From Flavobacterium cauense R2A-7 (GTDB taxonomy: Bacteria > Bacteroidota > Bacteroidia > Flavobacteriales > Flavobacteriaceae): a stretch of 64,000 nt of DNA. The notes beneath the pieces were generated by a model, which saw only the letters and a list, made by a program, of their open reading frames with translations, ran no database searches and was not told where the DNA came from. Below are positions 41,540 through 50,212 of the stretch, piece by piece. Position numbers and translations under genes: made by a program. The stretch covers positions 524,001 through 588,000 of the forward strand of contig NZ_AVBI01000001.1 in the NCBI RefSeq assembly GCF_000498475.1, in the 5' to 3' direction. Every line of letters begins with the position of its first letter. Position 1 is the first letter of the stretch.

Positions 41540-41968
41540 TTATTTACAATTTGTAATTATTTTTCTTAGCACGGCATCGGCGATTTCCAATTCTTTGGCG
41601 TCGATTCCTTTCAGTGCTTTATTGCGATTCTGCAATATGATTTCCTGAACATTTTTGATAATTTCTTCCCCCGATTTGGTCACCTGAAGGATAAATTTTC
41701 GCCGGTCGTCCGGATTGATTTCTTTCTCCAGATAATTGGCTTTTATCAGCAAGTCGATAATTCTTGTAACCGACGCGTTGTCTTTAAAAACCAATTCGCT
41801 CAATTCATGCTGCGTAATCGTTGGATTTTCCAGAATACATTTGATAACCAGCCATTGATCGATGGTGATTTTAAAACCGTGTTCGCGCAATTTTTTCTGT
41901 GCATACATTCGGTACAATCGGATACTATGATCAATGTTGTAAAAAATAATATTGTTTAATTTTTCCAC
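41540..41968 (-). CDS. MarR-family transcriptional regulator
   Basis: 142-residue winged-helix regulator. An N-terminal dimerisation helix is followed by the recognition region LENPTITQHELSELVFKDNASVTRIIDLLIKANYLE and the wing ...DRRKFILQVTKSGEEI, then C-terminal dimer helices. MarR proteins usually bind short palindromes and respond to small ligands or oxidation. An 18-bp perfect palindrome (42008-42025) lies 16 bp above its own -7 box, suggesting autoregulation. The gene follows an MBL-fold hydrolase gene that has a separate terminator; whether it regulates that gene is unknown. Confidence 0.93.
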   Translation of the reverse strand: MEKLNNIIFYNIDHSIRLYRMYAQKKLREHGFKITIDQWLVIKCILENPTITQHELSELVFKDNASVTRIIDLLIKANYLEKEINPDDRRKFILQVTKSGEEIIKNVQEIILQNRNKALKGIDAKELEIADAVLRKIITNCK

Positions 41969-41984
41969 GAACGATTTCTTTATT

Positions 41985-41992
41985 CAAAGTTA
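41985..41992 (-). promoter_or_regulatory. -7 promoter box for marR
   Basis: Minus-strand TAACTTTG, 16 nt above the marR ATG. Confidence 0.55.
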
Positions 41993-42007
41993 GGAATGAT
42001 TTTAAAA

Positions 42008-42025
42008 TAATTGATATATCAATTA
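42008..42025. promoter_or_regulatory. Candidate MarR operator
   Basis: TAATTGATATATCAATTA is a perfect 18-bp palindrome directly upstream of the marR -7 box. The MarR-type core TTGATATATCAA is plausible for the family. Confidence 0.6.
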
Positions 42026-42042
42026 AGTTTTAATATAAAATT

Positions 42043-42076
42043 AACAGCTTTCTAATGTGTTGAAAAGAAAGCTGTT
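42043..42076 (-). terminator. Terminator after the MBL-fold gene
   Basis: 11-bp perfect stem AACAGCTTTCT / AGAAAGCTGTT, 7 bp past the stop, AT-rich afterwards. Confidence 0.65.
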
Positions 42077-42082
42077 CAAAAT

Positions 42083-42943
42083 TTATCCAAGAATATCTTC
42101 ACAGGTGAAAACGTCTTTCAAGCGTACGCCTTTTTCGGTTTTTTCCACGGTGATGATTTGGTTGTGCGCATCATGCTCCAAAAACAAATAGTAATTGTTG
42201 TCGGCCGCAGCGTTCATGAATTTTGTTCTTTCATTCATCGTTAACAAGGGGCGCGTGTCGTATCCCATCACATACGGAATCGGAATATGTCCGGCGGTGG
42301 CTAATAAATCGGCACAGAAAACGATGGTTTTTCCGTTATAATTGATGTGCGGCAGCATTTGTTTTTCGGTATGACCGTCGGCAAAGAAAATCCCGAAGCC
42401 CAATTCCGATTGTTCCAAAAAATCGCCTTCCGGTCGGTTGATGAATTTCAGCTGGCCGCTTTCCTGCATCGGAATAATGTTTTCATGTAAAAACGATGCT
42501 TTTTCACGCGCGTTGGGTTTGGTGGCCCATTCCCAATGGTTGTCGTTGCTCCAGAAGGTGGCATTTTTGAAGGCGACTTCGTAACCGGTGCGGTCTTTGT
42601 TCCAGTTCACGCTACCGCCGCAGTGGTCGAAATGCAGGTGCGTCATGAATACATCGGTAACATCGTCGCGGTGAAAACCTTTGGCCGCCAAGGATTTGTC
42701 TAGAGAATGGTCGCCCCAAAGCGAATAATAACCAAAAAATTTCTCCGATTGTTTGTTGCCCATGCCGGTATCAATCAGAATAAGACGGTTTCCATCTTCG
42801 ATTAAGAGGCAACGTGCGGCGATATCGATTAAATTATTTTCGTCGGCCGGATTGGTTTTGTTCCAGATGGTTTTGGGCACGACTCCAAACATGGCGCCAC
42901 CGTCCAATTTGAAATTTCCGGCTTCTATAGGGTAAAGTTTCAT
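42083..42943 (-). CDS. MBL-fold metallo-hydrolase
   Basis: 286-residue metallo-beta-lactamase-fold enzyme. Metal motifs include MTHLHFDHCGG (HxHxDH), a downstream His in FFADGHTEKQMLP, and the C-terminal LEHDAHNQ. The substrate is not evident; lactonases and quorum-quenching-like hydrolases share this plan. It lies upstream of marR on the same strand with its own terminator between. Confidence 0.88.
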   Translation of the reverse strand: MKLYPIEAGNFKLDGGAMFGVVPKTIWNKTNPADENNLIDIAARCLLIEDGNRLILIDTGMGNKQSEKFFGYYSLWGDHSLDKSLAAKGFHRDDVTDVFMTHLHFDHCGGSVNWNKDRTGYEVAFKNATFWSNDNHWEWATKPNAREKASFLHENIIPMQESGQLKFINRPEGDFLEQSELGFGIFFADGHTEKQMLPHINYNGKTIVFCADLLATAGHIPIPYVMGYDTRPLLTMNERTKFMNAAADNNYYLFLEHDAHNQIITVEKTEKGVRLKDVFTCEDILG

Positions 42944-43079
42944 TTTTCAGTAGTTTAAATATGCCTGCAAATTAGCAATTATTACGCGAATGGGCAATCT
43001 AAAAAGCAGCATAAGAAACGACTATATCGTAATAAGTTATAAAAATGTTAGCTAGTATGGTAAAAAGCTTTAATTGTAA

Positions 43080-43087
43080 TATCTTTG
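43080..43087 (+). promoter_or_regulatory. -7 promoter box for the suf operon
   Basis: TATCTTTG, 31 nt before the A-type carrier ATG. Confidence 0.5.
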
Positions 43088-43118
43088 CCCTAAATTAGAA
43101 TTAATCTGTATAAACATT

Positions 43119-43448
43119 ATGATTAAAGTATCTGAAACAGCAAAAAAAAGAATCGCACTTTTAATGGAAGATGACGGTTTCAGCACCGCGACCGATTATG
43201 TTCGTGTGGGTGTGAAAAGTGGCGGATGTTCTGGACTTTCGTATGATTTAAAGTTTGACAAAGCTTTAGGGGAAGATGATAAAGTGTTTGAAGACAACGA
43301 TATAAAAATTGCGGTAGACAAAAAGAGCTTCCTGTATTTGGTGGGAACAACCTTAGAATATTCGGGCGGACTGAACGGAAAAGGATTCGTGTTTAACAAT
43401 CCGAATGCAAACAGAACCTGCGGGTGCGGAGAGAGTTTTTCGCTTTAA
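43119..43448 (+). CDS. A-type iron-sulfur carrier (HesB/IscA/SufA)
   Basis: 109-residue A-type carrier that accepts and delivers Fe-S clusters. It has the conserved Cys in VKSGGCSGLSYDL (about residue 35) and the C-terminal CGCG pair (NRTCGCGESFSL). First gene of the sufBCD unit; 51 bp separate it from sufB. Whether it is best named SufA or IscA cannot be decided from sequence; the context favours SUF. Confidence 0.93.
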   Translation: MIKVSETAKKRIALLMEDDGFSTATDYVRVGVKSGGCSGLSYDLKFDKALGEDDKVFEDNDIKIAVDKKSFLYLVGTTLEYSGGLNGKGFVFNNPNANRTCGCGESFSL

Positions 43449-43499
43449 TCCGATATAAAGCCGGATGCGAATCGGGCTTTTAAAATTTAAGACAAAATA

Positions 43500-44948
43500 A
43501 TGAGCAAGTATACTGAAGACGACTTAAAGGTCGAATTAGAAAATAAAGAATACGAATACGGGTTTTATACCGAACTGGAATCGGAGACGTTTCCGGTTGG
43601 GTTAAACGAAGACATCGTTCGTGCCATTTCCCTGAAAAAAGAAGAGCCGGAATGGATGACCGAATGGCGTTTGGAAGCGTTTCGTGCCTGGCAGGAAATG
43701 ATTGAGCCGGAGTGGGCCAACGTGCATTATGACAAACCCGATTTTCAGGCGATTTCGTATTATTCGGCACCCAAAAAAGCCGATCCTAATAAGACGTTAG
43801 ACGATGTGGATCCGGAACTTTTGGCGATGTACAAAAAGTTAGGGATTTCGGTAGACGAACAGAAACGAATGAATAACGTGGCGATTGATATCGTGGTGGA
43901 TTCGGTTTCTGTGGCAACTACCTTCAAGAAAACCCTGAATGAAAAAGGCATCATTTTCTGTTCGATTTCCGAAGCAATTAAAGAACATCCGGAATTGGTG
44001 CGCAAACATTTAGGCACCGTGGTTCCGCAGAAAGATAATTTTTATGCCGCTTTAAACTCTGCTGTTTTTTCAGATGGTTCGTTCTGTTACATTCCCAAAG
44101 GCGTTCGTTGCCCGATGGAATTGTCCACTTATTTCCGAATCAATCAAGGGGGAACGGGTCAGTTCGAAAGAACGTTGTTAATTGCTGATGAAGGCAGTTA
44201 TGTTTCCTACTTAGAAGGTTGTACCGCACCAAGTCGTGATGAAAATCAGTTGCACGCTGCTGTTGTTGAGCTGATTGCGATGGACAATGCCGAAATCAAA
44301 TATTCTACCGTTCAAAACTGGTATCCGGGAAATAAAGAAGGAAAAGGCGGGGTTTTCAATTTTGTGACCAAAAGAGGTTTGTGTGAAAAAGGCGCAAAAA
44401 TCTCGTGGACGCAGGTGGAAACCGGTTCTGCTGTAACCTGGAAATATCCTTCGTGTATCCTGAAAGGCGATAACTCCATCGGAGAATTTTATTCGATTGC
44501 CGTTACCAATAACTTCCAACAGGCCGATACCGGAACCAAAATGGTGCACTTGGGTAAAAACACCAAGTCGACAATCATTTCCAAAGGTATTTCTGCCGGT
44601 AAATCACAAAACAGCTACCGCGGATTGGTGCAAATCGGATCCAGAGCCGATAACGCGCGTAACTTCTCGCAATGTGACTCGTTACTGATGGGAAATAACT
44701 GTGGTGCACACACGTTCCCGTACATCGAATCGAAAAATACTTCGGCGAAAATCGAGCACGAGGCAACGACTTCGAAAATCGGAGAAGATCAGGTATTCTA
44801 TTGCAACCAACGCGGAATCCCAACCGAAAAAGCCATCGCGCTTATCGTAAACGGTTTCAGTCGCGAAGTCTTGAACAAGTTACCAATGGAATTCGCCGTG
44901 GAAGCTCAGAAATTATTGGAAATTTCTCTTGAAGGAAGTGTTGGATAA
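43500..44948 (+). CDS. sufB: SUF scaffold protein SufB
   Basis: 482-residue core of the SufBC2D scaffold on which Fe-S clusters are assembled. Signature blocks include [45 protein letters not shown] and the C-terminal [25 protein letters not shown]. Length and motifs are typical. It is followed after 47 bp by sufC. Confidence 0.97.
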   Translation: MSKYTEDDLKVELENKEYEYGFYTELESETFPVGLNEDIVRAISLKKEEPEWMTEWRLEAFRAWQEMIEPEWANVHYDKPDFQAISYYSAPKKADPNKTLDDVDPELLAMYKKLGISVDEQKRMNNVAIDIVVDSVSVATTFKKTLNEKGIIFCSISEAIKEHPELVRKHLGTVVPQKDNFYAALNSAVFSDGSFCYIPKGVRCPMELSTYFRINQGGTGQFERTLLIADEGSYVSYLEGCTAPSRDENQLHAAVVELIAMDNAEIKYSTVQNWYPGNKEGKGGVFNFVTKRGLCEKGAKISWTQVETGSAVTWKYPSCILKGDNSIGEFYSIAVTNNFQQADTGTKMVHLGKNTKSTIISKGISAGKSQNSYRGLVQIGSRADNARNFSQCDSLLMGNNCGAHTFPYIESKNTSAKIEHEATTSKIGEDQVFYCNQRGIPTEKAIALIVNGFSREVLNKLPMEFAVEAQKLLEISLEGSVG

Positions 44949-44995
44949 ATCATATGAATCTTAATACCTTAAATGGTTTAAAATAAAAGAATAAA

Positions 44996-45748
44996 ATGTT
45001 AAAAATCAGCAATCTACACGCAAGTGTTGAAGACAAAGAAATATTAAAAGGAATCAATCTTGAAATAAAAGCCGGTGAAGTACACGCCATCATGGGACCT
45101 AACGGTGCCGGAAAAAGTACACTTTCATCTATCATTGCCGGAAACGAAACCTACGAAGTAACCGACGGGGAAATCGTTTTGGATGGGGAAGATTTATCCG
45201 AATTAGCGCCGGAAGAAAGAGCGCACAAAGGCGTATTCTTATCGTTTCAGTATCCGGTGGAAATCCCGGGGGTTTCGGTAACGAATTTCATCAAAACCGC
45301 GATTAACGAAAAACGCAAAGCCAACGGTCAGACCGAAATGCCGGCCAATGAAATGCTGAAAATGATCCGCGAGAAATCGGAATTATTGGAAATGGACCGT
45401 AAGTTTTTATCGCGTTCGTTAAACGAAGGTTTCTCGGGTGGTGAAAAGAAACGTAACGAAATTTTCCAAATGGCGATGTTGGAGCCAAAAATCGCCATTC
45501 TGGACGAAACGGATTCCGGTTTGGATATTGATGCGTTGCGTATCGTAGCCAACGGGGTGAACAAACTGAAAAACGAAAACAACGCGGTGTTGGTAATCAC
45601 GCACTACCAACGTTTGCTGGATTATATCATTCCTGATTTCGTTCATGTTTTAATGGACGGTAAAATCGTGAAAACCGGTGGTGCTGATTTGGCATTGGAA
45701 CTGGAAGAAAAAGGATACGACTGGATTAAACAAGAACAAGAAGCATAA
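44996..45748 (+). CDS. sufC: SUF ATPase SufC
   Basis: 250-residue ABC-type ATPase. Walker A is GPNGAGKST (about residues 37-45), the signature is LNEGFSGGEKKRNEI, Walker B is PKIAILDETDSGLD, and the H-loop is ITHYQR. It powers conformational change in the SufBCD complex. It is separated from sufD by heptad element C. Confidence 0.97.
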   Translation: MLKISNLHASVEDKEILKGINLEIKAGEVHAIMGPNGAGKSTLSSIIAGNETYEVTDGEIVLDGEDLSELAPEERAHKGVFLSFQYPVEIPGVSVTNFIKTAINEKRKANGQTEMPANEMLKMIREKSELLEMDRKFLSRSLNEGFSGGEKKRNEIFQMAMLEPKIAILDETDSGLDIDALRIVANGVNKLKNENNAVLVITHYQRLLDYIIPDFVHVLMDGKIVKTGGADLALELEEKGYDWIKQEQEA

Positions 45749-45752
45749 AATT

Positions 45753-45816
45753 AGTTGGCAGTCGCAGTTTACAGTGTTCAGATACTGATAACCGACAACC
45801 CGACAACCGACAACTA
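45753..45816. repeat. Heptad-period element C inside the suf operon
   Basis: Begins with CAGT-type heptads (AGTTGGC, a 6-nt AGTCGC, AGTTTAC, AGTGTTC), passes a centre, then runs GACAACC-type units (one of 8 nt) to the end. The ends TTAGTTG / CAACTAA are inverted repeats. Nearly in 7-nt phase, less perfect than A and B. Confidence 0.5.
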
Positions 45817-45820
45817 AAAT

Positions 45821-47137
45821 ATGGATTTAAAAGAAAAATTAGTTTCATCATTTATGGCCTTCGAAGGAAAAATCGAAGCTGATGATGAACTTCATGCAAT
45901 ACGAAGTCAGGCGATTAAAAACTTCGAAAACAAAGGCTTTCCAACCAAAAAAGAGGAAGCCTGGAAATACACTTCGCTGAATGCAGTACTGAAAAACGAT
46001 TTCAGCGTATTTCCGAAAAAAGAGAACTCCATCGAATTCAAAGACGTAAAAAAATATTTTTTACACGAAATCGATACCTATAAAGTGGTTTTTATTGACG
46101 GGGTTTTCAGTTCGTTTTTGTCTTCTACGACCCACGACGGACTGGACGTTTGTTTAATGGCTTCGGCGTTGACCAAACCCAAATATAAAATGGTGATTGA
46201 CACGTATTTCAATCAGATTGCCAGCAAAGAAGAAAGTTTAACGACTTTGAATACGGCATTTGCTTTGGAAGGTGCCTACATCAATATCCCGAAAAGTAAA
46301 GTGGTTGAAAAACCGATTGAAATCATCTATTTCTCTACCGGAAACGAAGCGGCTTTAATGGTGCAACCGAGAAACTTGGTGATTGTTGGGGAAAACGCTC
46401 ATGTACAAATCGTGGAACGTCACCAAAGTCTGAATGAAAATCCGGTATTAACGAATTCGGTAACCGAAATTTTTGCTCAAAAACGCGCTATTGTGGATTA
46501 CTACAAAGTACAAAACGACGTGCAAACCGCGAATCTGATTGACAATACCTATATTGCCCAAAAACAGGAAAGCCGTGTTGCGGTACACACATTCTCGTTT
46601 GGTGGAAACATCACACGAAACAACCTGAATTTCTACCATCAGGGCGAGCGTATCGATTCGACTTTGAAAGGCATTACAATTATCGGCGACAAGCAGCACG
46701 TAGACCATTACACCTTGGTGCAACATGCGACACCAAATTGCGAAAGCCATCAGAATTATAAAACGATTCTGGACGGACAGTCGAATGGCGTTTTCAACGG
46801 AAAAATTTTCGTGGAAAAAGAAGCCCAGAAAACCGATGCGTTCCAACAGAACAACAATATTTTATTAAGTGATAAAGCTACTATCAACGCCAAACCGCAA
46901 TTGGAAATTTTTGCCGATGACGTAAAATGTTCCCACGGTTGTACGATTGGACAATTGGACGAGGATGCGATGTTTTACATGCAACAGCGCGGTATTCCGA
47001 AAAAAGAAGCGAAAGCGTTGCTGATGTACGCGTTTACCAGCGAAGTGACCTCCAGTATCAAAATACCGGAATTGAAGGCTAAAATCGCTAAAATCATCGC
47101 GACAAAGCTAAATGTGAACATGGGATTTGATTTGTAA
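45821..47137 (+). CDS. sufD: SUF scaffold protein SufD
   Basis: 438-residue SufD subunit. The N-terminal helical region (NFENKGFPTKKEEAWKYTSLNAVL) is followed by the beta-helix core, ending in the conserved DDVKCSHGCTIGQLDEDAMFYMQQRGIPKKEAKALLMYAF block with the structural Cys/His. Third scaffold subunit in the SufBC2D complex. A terminator follows at 47162. Confidence 0.96.
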   Translation: MDLKEKLVSSFMAFEGKIEADDELHAIRSQAIKNFENKGFPTKKEEAWKYTSLNAVLKNDFSVFPKKENSIEFKDVKKYFLHEIDTYKVVFIDGVFSSFLSSTTHDGLDVCLMASALTKPKYKMVIDTYFNQIASKEESLTTLNTAFALEGAYINIPKSKVVEKPIEIIYFSTGNEAALMVQPRNLVIVGENAHVQIVERHQSLNENPVLTNSVTEIFAQKRAIVDYYKVQNDVQTANLIDNTYIAQKQESRVAVHTFSFGGNITRNNLNFYHQGERIDSTLKGITIIGDKQHVDHYTLVQHATPNCESHQNYKTILDGQSNGVFNGKIFVEKEAQKTDAFQQNNNILLSDKATINAKPQLEIFADDVKCSHGCTIGQLDEDAMFYMQQRGIPKKEAKALLMYAFTSEVTSSIKIPELKAKIAKIIATKLNVNMGFDL

Positions 47138-47161
47138 TTGAAACTCTCCTGAAAAAAACAG

Positions 47162-47188
47162 AAAACCGTCGTTATGGCGGTTTTTTTT
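47162..47188 (+). terminator. Terminator after sufD
   Basis: Stem AAAACCGTC / GGCGGTTTT (one G-U) with a 5-nt loop and T8. Confidence 0.8.
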
Positions 47189-47215
47189 ATGCCGTGAAAC
47201 GGTAAGACTTTTTTG

Positions 47216-47223
47216 TATATTTG
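47216..47223 (+). promoter_or_regulatory. -7 promoter box for the DUF2157 gene
   Basis: TATATTTG, 22 nt before the ATG at 47246. Confidence 0.5.
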
Positions 47224-47245
47224 AAATACATCAAATTCAAACCGA

Positions 47246-48241
47246 ATGGAACAACATTCCGAAGAAAGCGTAGAAAAGCTCGTGAAGCTTGGTTTTGTTA
47301 CCGAAGCACAGCAAAAAGAAATAAAAGAATATAAGCAGTTGGGCCTTTTTTCGCTCCATACCGAATTGCTTTTTCTGTTGTATTTGTCGGTTTTGTTGTT
47401 TACCGGCGGTGTAGGAACCTTAATCTACAAAAACATCGACAGTATCGGGCACATGGCGATTCTGGCGGTAAATTTCGCGTTGATGGTGGTTTGTTTGTAC
47501 TTCAGCTTTAAAAAAGCTAAGGGATTTTCAAGGGATGAAGTGCTTTTCGAAAACCCAATCTACGATTATGTGGTGTTGACCGGAAGTATTTTGGGGTGTA
47601 TTTTCATCGGCTATCTTCAATATCAGTACAGTATTTTCGGTAGCGATTTCAGTTTGGTTTCGCTTTTCTCGGCTATATTTTGCTTCGGAATCGCGTATTA
47701 TTTCGACAGCCGGATGGTGCTTTCGATGGCGATTACAGCTTTGGCGGCTTTTGTCGGCATCACCCTTACGCCGAAAACCGTTTTCCAAAATGAAATTTAT
47801 TCCAATCCGACTTTAAGCTATTACGGTTTGGCACTCGGTATTTTAATCGTGCTTTGGACCGTGTATTCCATGCGGGAAAACCTGAAAAAGCATTTTCATT
47901 TTGTCTATTTCACCTTTGCGCAGCATTTGTTGGGCGTCAGTATTGTTGCTGGTTTGTTGGAGATGAATTGGTGGCTTTTCATTCCTTTTCTGGTGGGATT
48001 CTGCTATTATTTTTATACCGTAAGCCATAAACTCAAGGCGACTTCTCTTTTTGTTTTTGCTTTGATTTACGGTTACATTGGTTTTAATATCCTGTTGTTC
48101 AAATGCGTTGATTTTCTCGATCCGTTTAATATATTCGATTTTATCATTATCCTTTCCCCGGTGTATGTCATCGGATCTATAGTGTTGTTCATCAAATTGG
48201 TACGTGATTTTAATAAAGAGAAAAATGCTGGCTTACAATAA
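47246..48241 (+). CDS. DUF2157 membrane protein
   Basis: 331-residue integral membrane protein with a soluble N-terminus (about residues 1-35, EKLVKLGFVTEAQQKEIKEY) typical of DUF2157 and about 9-10 hydrophobic helices after it. Function unknown. It overlaps the next gene by 17 bp, so the two are translationally linked and probably work together. Both differ in character from the surrounding SUF genes. Confidence 0.75.
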   Translation: MEQHSEESVEKLVKLGFVTEAQQKEIKEYKQLGLFSLHTELLFLLYLSVLLFTGGVGTLIYKNIDSIGHMAILAVNFALMVVCLYFSFKKAKGFSRDEVLFENPIYDYVVLTGSILGCIFIGYLQYQYSIFGSDFSLVSLFSAIFCFGIAYYFDSRMVLSMAITALAAFVGITLTPKTVFQNEIYSNPTLSYYGLALGILIVLWTVYSMRENLKKHFHFVYFTFAQHLLGVSIVAGLLEMNWWLFIPFLVGFCYYFYTVSHKLKATSLFVFALIYGYIGFNILLFKCVDFLDPFNIFDFIIILSPVYVIGSIVLFIKLVRDFNKEKNAGLQ

Positions 48242-49382
48242 AGAACTTTTAGCGAACAGTTTTTTGGTTTCAGAAGCCAAGAACTTGTACAAAATGAAAT
48301 TTATCTCCAAATCGCAATTGGCTGATATTGCCACGCAACTTCCTTTGTTGCAGTCCAATCGGAATATATTGGTGCGAATAGGTTTTTTTCTGTTGGGTTG
48401 CTTTTTATTTTCCTCTGTGATGGGCTCGGTAATCATGCTGTTTATGCCGCTTTTGGAAAACAATTATAAAGTGATGGTCTATTTTTATGCGCTTATCGGA
48501 CTGGTGGGCACCGAATTCTTAGCCGCCAAAAAGTACCATAAACACGGATTGGACGATGCGTTTATTTTGTCGATGCAAGGTGCTTTTTATGCCGCTATCG
48601 GAATTAGTTTCGAAGATTCCCTGCTGGTTTTTATGGCGATGGTTGTACTTGGATTGGTGTGTTGCATCCGTTACGTACATACGCTTTCGGCTTTAATAAG
48701 TTGTATCGGATTGGTCGGATTGTTGTTCAATTTGATTACCGAACAGCATCTTATGGCTACGCTGTTTTTGCCTTTCGTAGGATTCCTTTTGGCGATTGGA
48801 ATTTATTTTGTTTACCGAAAACTGCATTTGAATCCGAAAAACTACCTTTATACGAATGCGCTGCTTGTCACAAAAGTGTTTGGCTTGGTGTTGGGTTATT
48901 TTTCACTGAATTATATGGTTGTTCGGGAATTGTCACAAAGCCTGATGAATATCACGGTGGAAGAAGGAGCCGACATTCCGCTCGCGTTCCTGTTTTACGG
49001 CTTAACATTCCTTGTTCCGTTGTTTTATATCGGTTATTCCATTTACACAAAAGACCGGATGATGCTGATTGTGGGCATCTTAACACTTGGGTATTCCTTT
49101 TTCACCATCCGGTATTATTATCAGTTGATGCCCTTGGAAATCGCTTTACTGCTTGGCGGAATCGTGCTTTTTGCCATTGTTTTCGCAGCGATACGCCTTT
49201 TGAAGGATAAGGAAACCGGCGTTACTTTTAAACCCGACCGAAGTGCCGACACCAACCTTATTTTAAACGCACAGGCACTGCTTGTCAATGCACAAGTTGA
49301 TGTCAAACCAGTTGCCGGGCAGGAGAATATGCCTTTTGGTGGCGGTGGTTTTAGTGGCGGTGGGGCAGGGGAAACGTATTAG
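48225..49382 (+). CDS. DUF4401-like membrane protein with Gly-rich tail
   Basis: 385-residue multi-pass membrane protein (about 9 helices). The N-terminus starts with a soluble LLANSFLVSEAKNLYKMKFISKSQL segment, and the C-terminal tail is very Gly-rich (MPFGGGGFSGGGAGETY). The ATG at 48225 is chosen over a GTG at 48204. DUF2157/DUF4401 pairs are common in Bacteroidota; the family name is tentative and function is unknown. Confidence 0.65.
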   Translation: MLAYNKELLANSFLVSEAKNLYKMKFISKSQLADIATQLPLLQSNRNILVRIGFFLLGCFLFSSVMGSVIMLFMPLLENNYKVMVYFYALIGLVGTEFLAAKKYHKHGLDDAFILSMQGAFYAAIGISFEDSLLVFMAMVVLGLVCCIRYVHTLSALISCIGLVGLLFNLITEQHLMATLFLPFVGFLLAIGIYFVYRKLHLNPKNYLYTNALLVTKVFGLVLGYFSLNYMVVRELSQSLMNITVEEGADIPLAFLFYGLTFLVPLFYIGYSIYTKDRMMLIVGILTLGYSFFTIRYYYQLMPLEIALLLGGIVLFAIVFAAIRLLKDKETGVTFKPDRSADTNLILNAQALLVNAQVDVKPVAGQENMPFGGGGFSGGGAGETY

Positions 49383-49384
49383 GG

Positions 49385-50011
49385 TTATCCCAAATCGTAA
49401 ATTTCCATGATGCCTTTCAACACTTCTTCAAGGTTGATGTTCAGGTCGATTAATTTTCCTGAGTGGATGTCAAATACCCAACCGTGCACCTGTAAATTTC
49501 GTTCTTTATAGGCTTTTTGAACGTCGGCCGTTTTGAGCAGGTTGACGCATTGTTCCTGAACGTTGAGTTCTACCAGTCGGTTGTAACGGTCGTTTTCATC
49601 GGGAATGGCGTTCAGTTCTTTTTTATGCAATCGATACACGTCGCGTATGTTTCGCAACCACGGATTCAAAATTCCCAAATCTTCCGCTTTCATGGCTGCT
49701 TTTACGCCGCCGCAGAAATAATGGCCACACACTACTACATGGTTTACTTTCAGATGGTTCACGGCATAATTCAGTACTGACATCACATTCATATCGATAC
49801 TGATAACCATGTTGGCAATATTCCGGTGTACGAAGACTTCTCCGGGTTGTACGCCCATTAATTCTTCCGCGGTTACTCTGCTGTCCGAACATCCGATATA
49901 GAGAATTTCCGGATTTTGTCCTTTCGATAAATTTTTGAAATAATTGGAATCTAGCGCCAGTTTTTCACCAATCCACTTTTCGTTGTTTTTGAAGACTTTT
50001 TGTATGTCCAT
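49385..50011 (-). CDS. Beta-class carbonic anhydrase
   Basis: 208-residue zinc enzyme that interconverts CO2 and bicarbonate. Ligands and catalytic residues are visible: Cys41, Asp43 and Arg45 (CSDSR) with His97 and Cys100 (CGHYFCGG). The CSDSRVTAEELMG and EVFVHRNIANMV blocks are characteristic. Minus strand, convergent with the DUF4401-like gene and divergent from sufS. Confidence 0.96.
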   Translation of the reverse strand: MDIQKVFKNNEKWIGEKLALDSNYFKNLSKGQNPEILYIGCSDSRVTAEELMGVQPGEVFVHRNIANMVISIDMNVMSVLNYAVNHLKVNHVVVCGHYFCGGVKAAMKAEDLGILNPWLRNIRDVYRLHKKELNAIPDENDRYNRLVELNVQEQCVNLLKTADVQKAYKERNLQVHGWVFDIHSGKLIDLNINLEEVLKGIMEIYDLG

Positions 50012-50185
50012 AGCTGTGTTTTTAGATTCAAACGATAGCCGAAAGCAAAAGAATTCCGAATTTTATACGACCAATTCCGAAGCCTTATGTCGCGACAACG
50101 CTAAAGTAAGGATAAATCATTTTTCAGAATACTTTTTTTAGCTGATTTTAACCTTTATTTATTCCAATTTTAAATAAACAAGCCG

Positions 50186-50193
50186 TAAATTTG
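50186..50193 (+). promoter_or_regulatory. -7 promoter box for sufS
   Basis: TAAATTTG, 19 nt before the ATG at 50213. Confidence 0.5.
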
Positions 50194-50212
50194 CGACAAA
50201 TTATAAGGTATT

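Noticed and set aside
48659..49210. 183-codon alternative-frame ORF over the DUF4401-like gene
   Set aside because: Rich in Arg/Cys/His/Phe without domain signature; the overlapping membrane-protein frame is longer and has regular helices.
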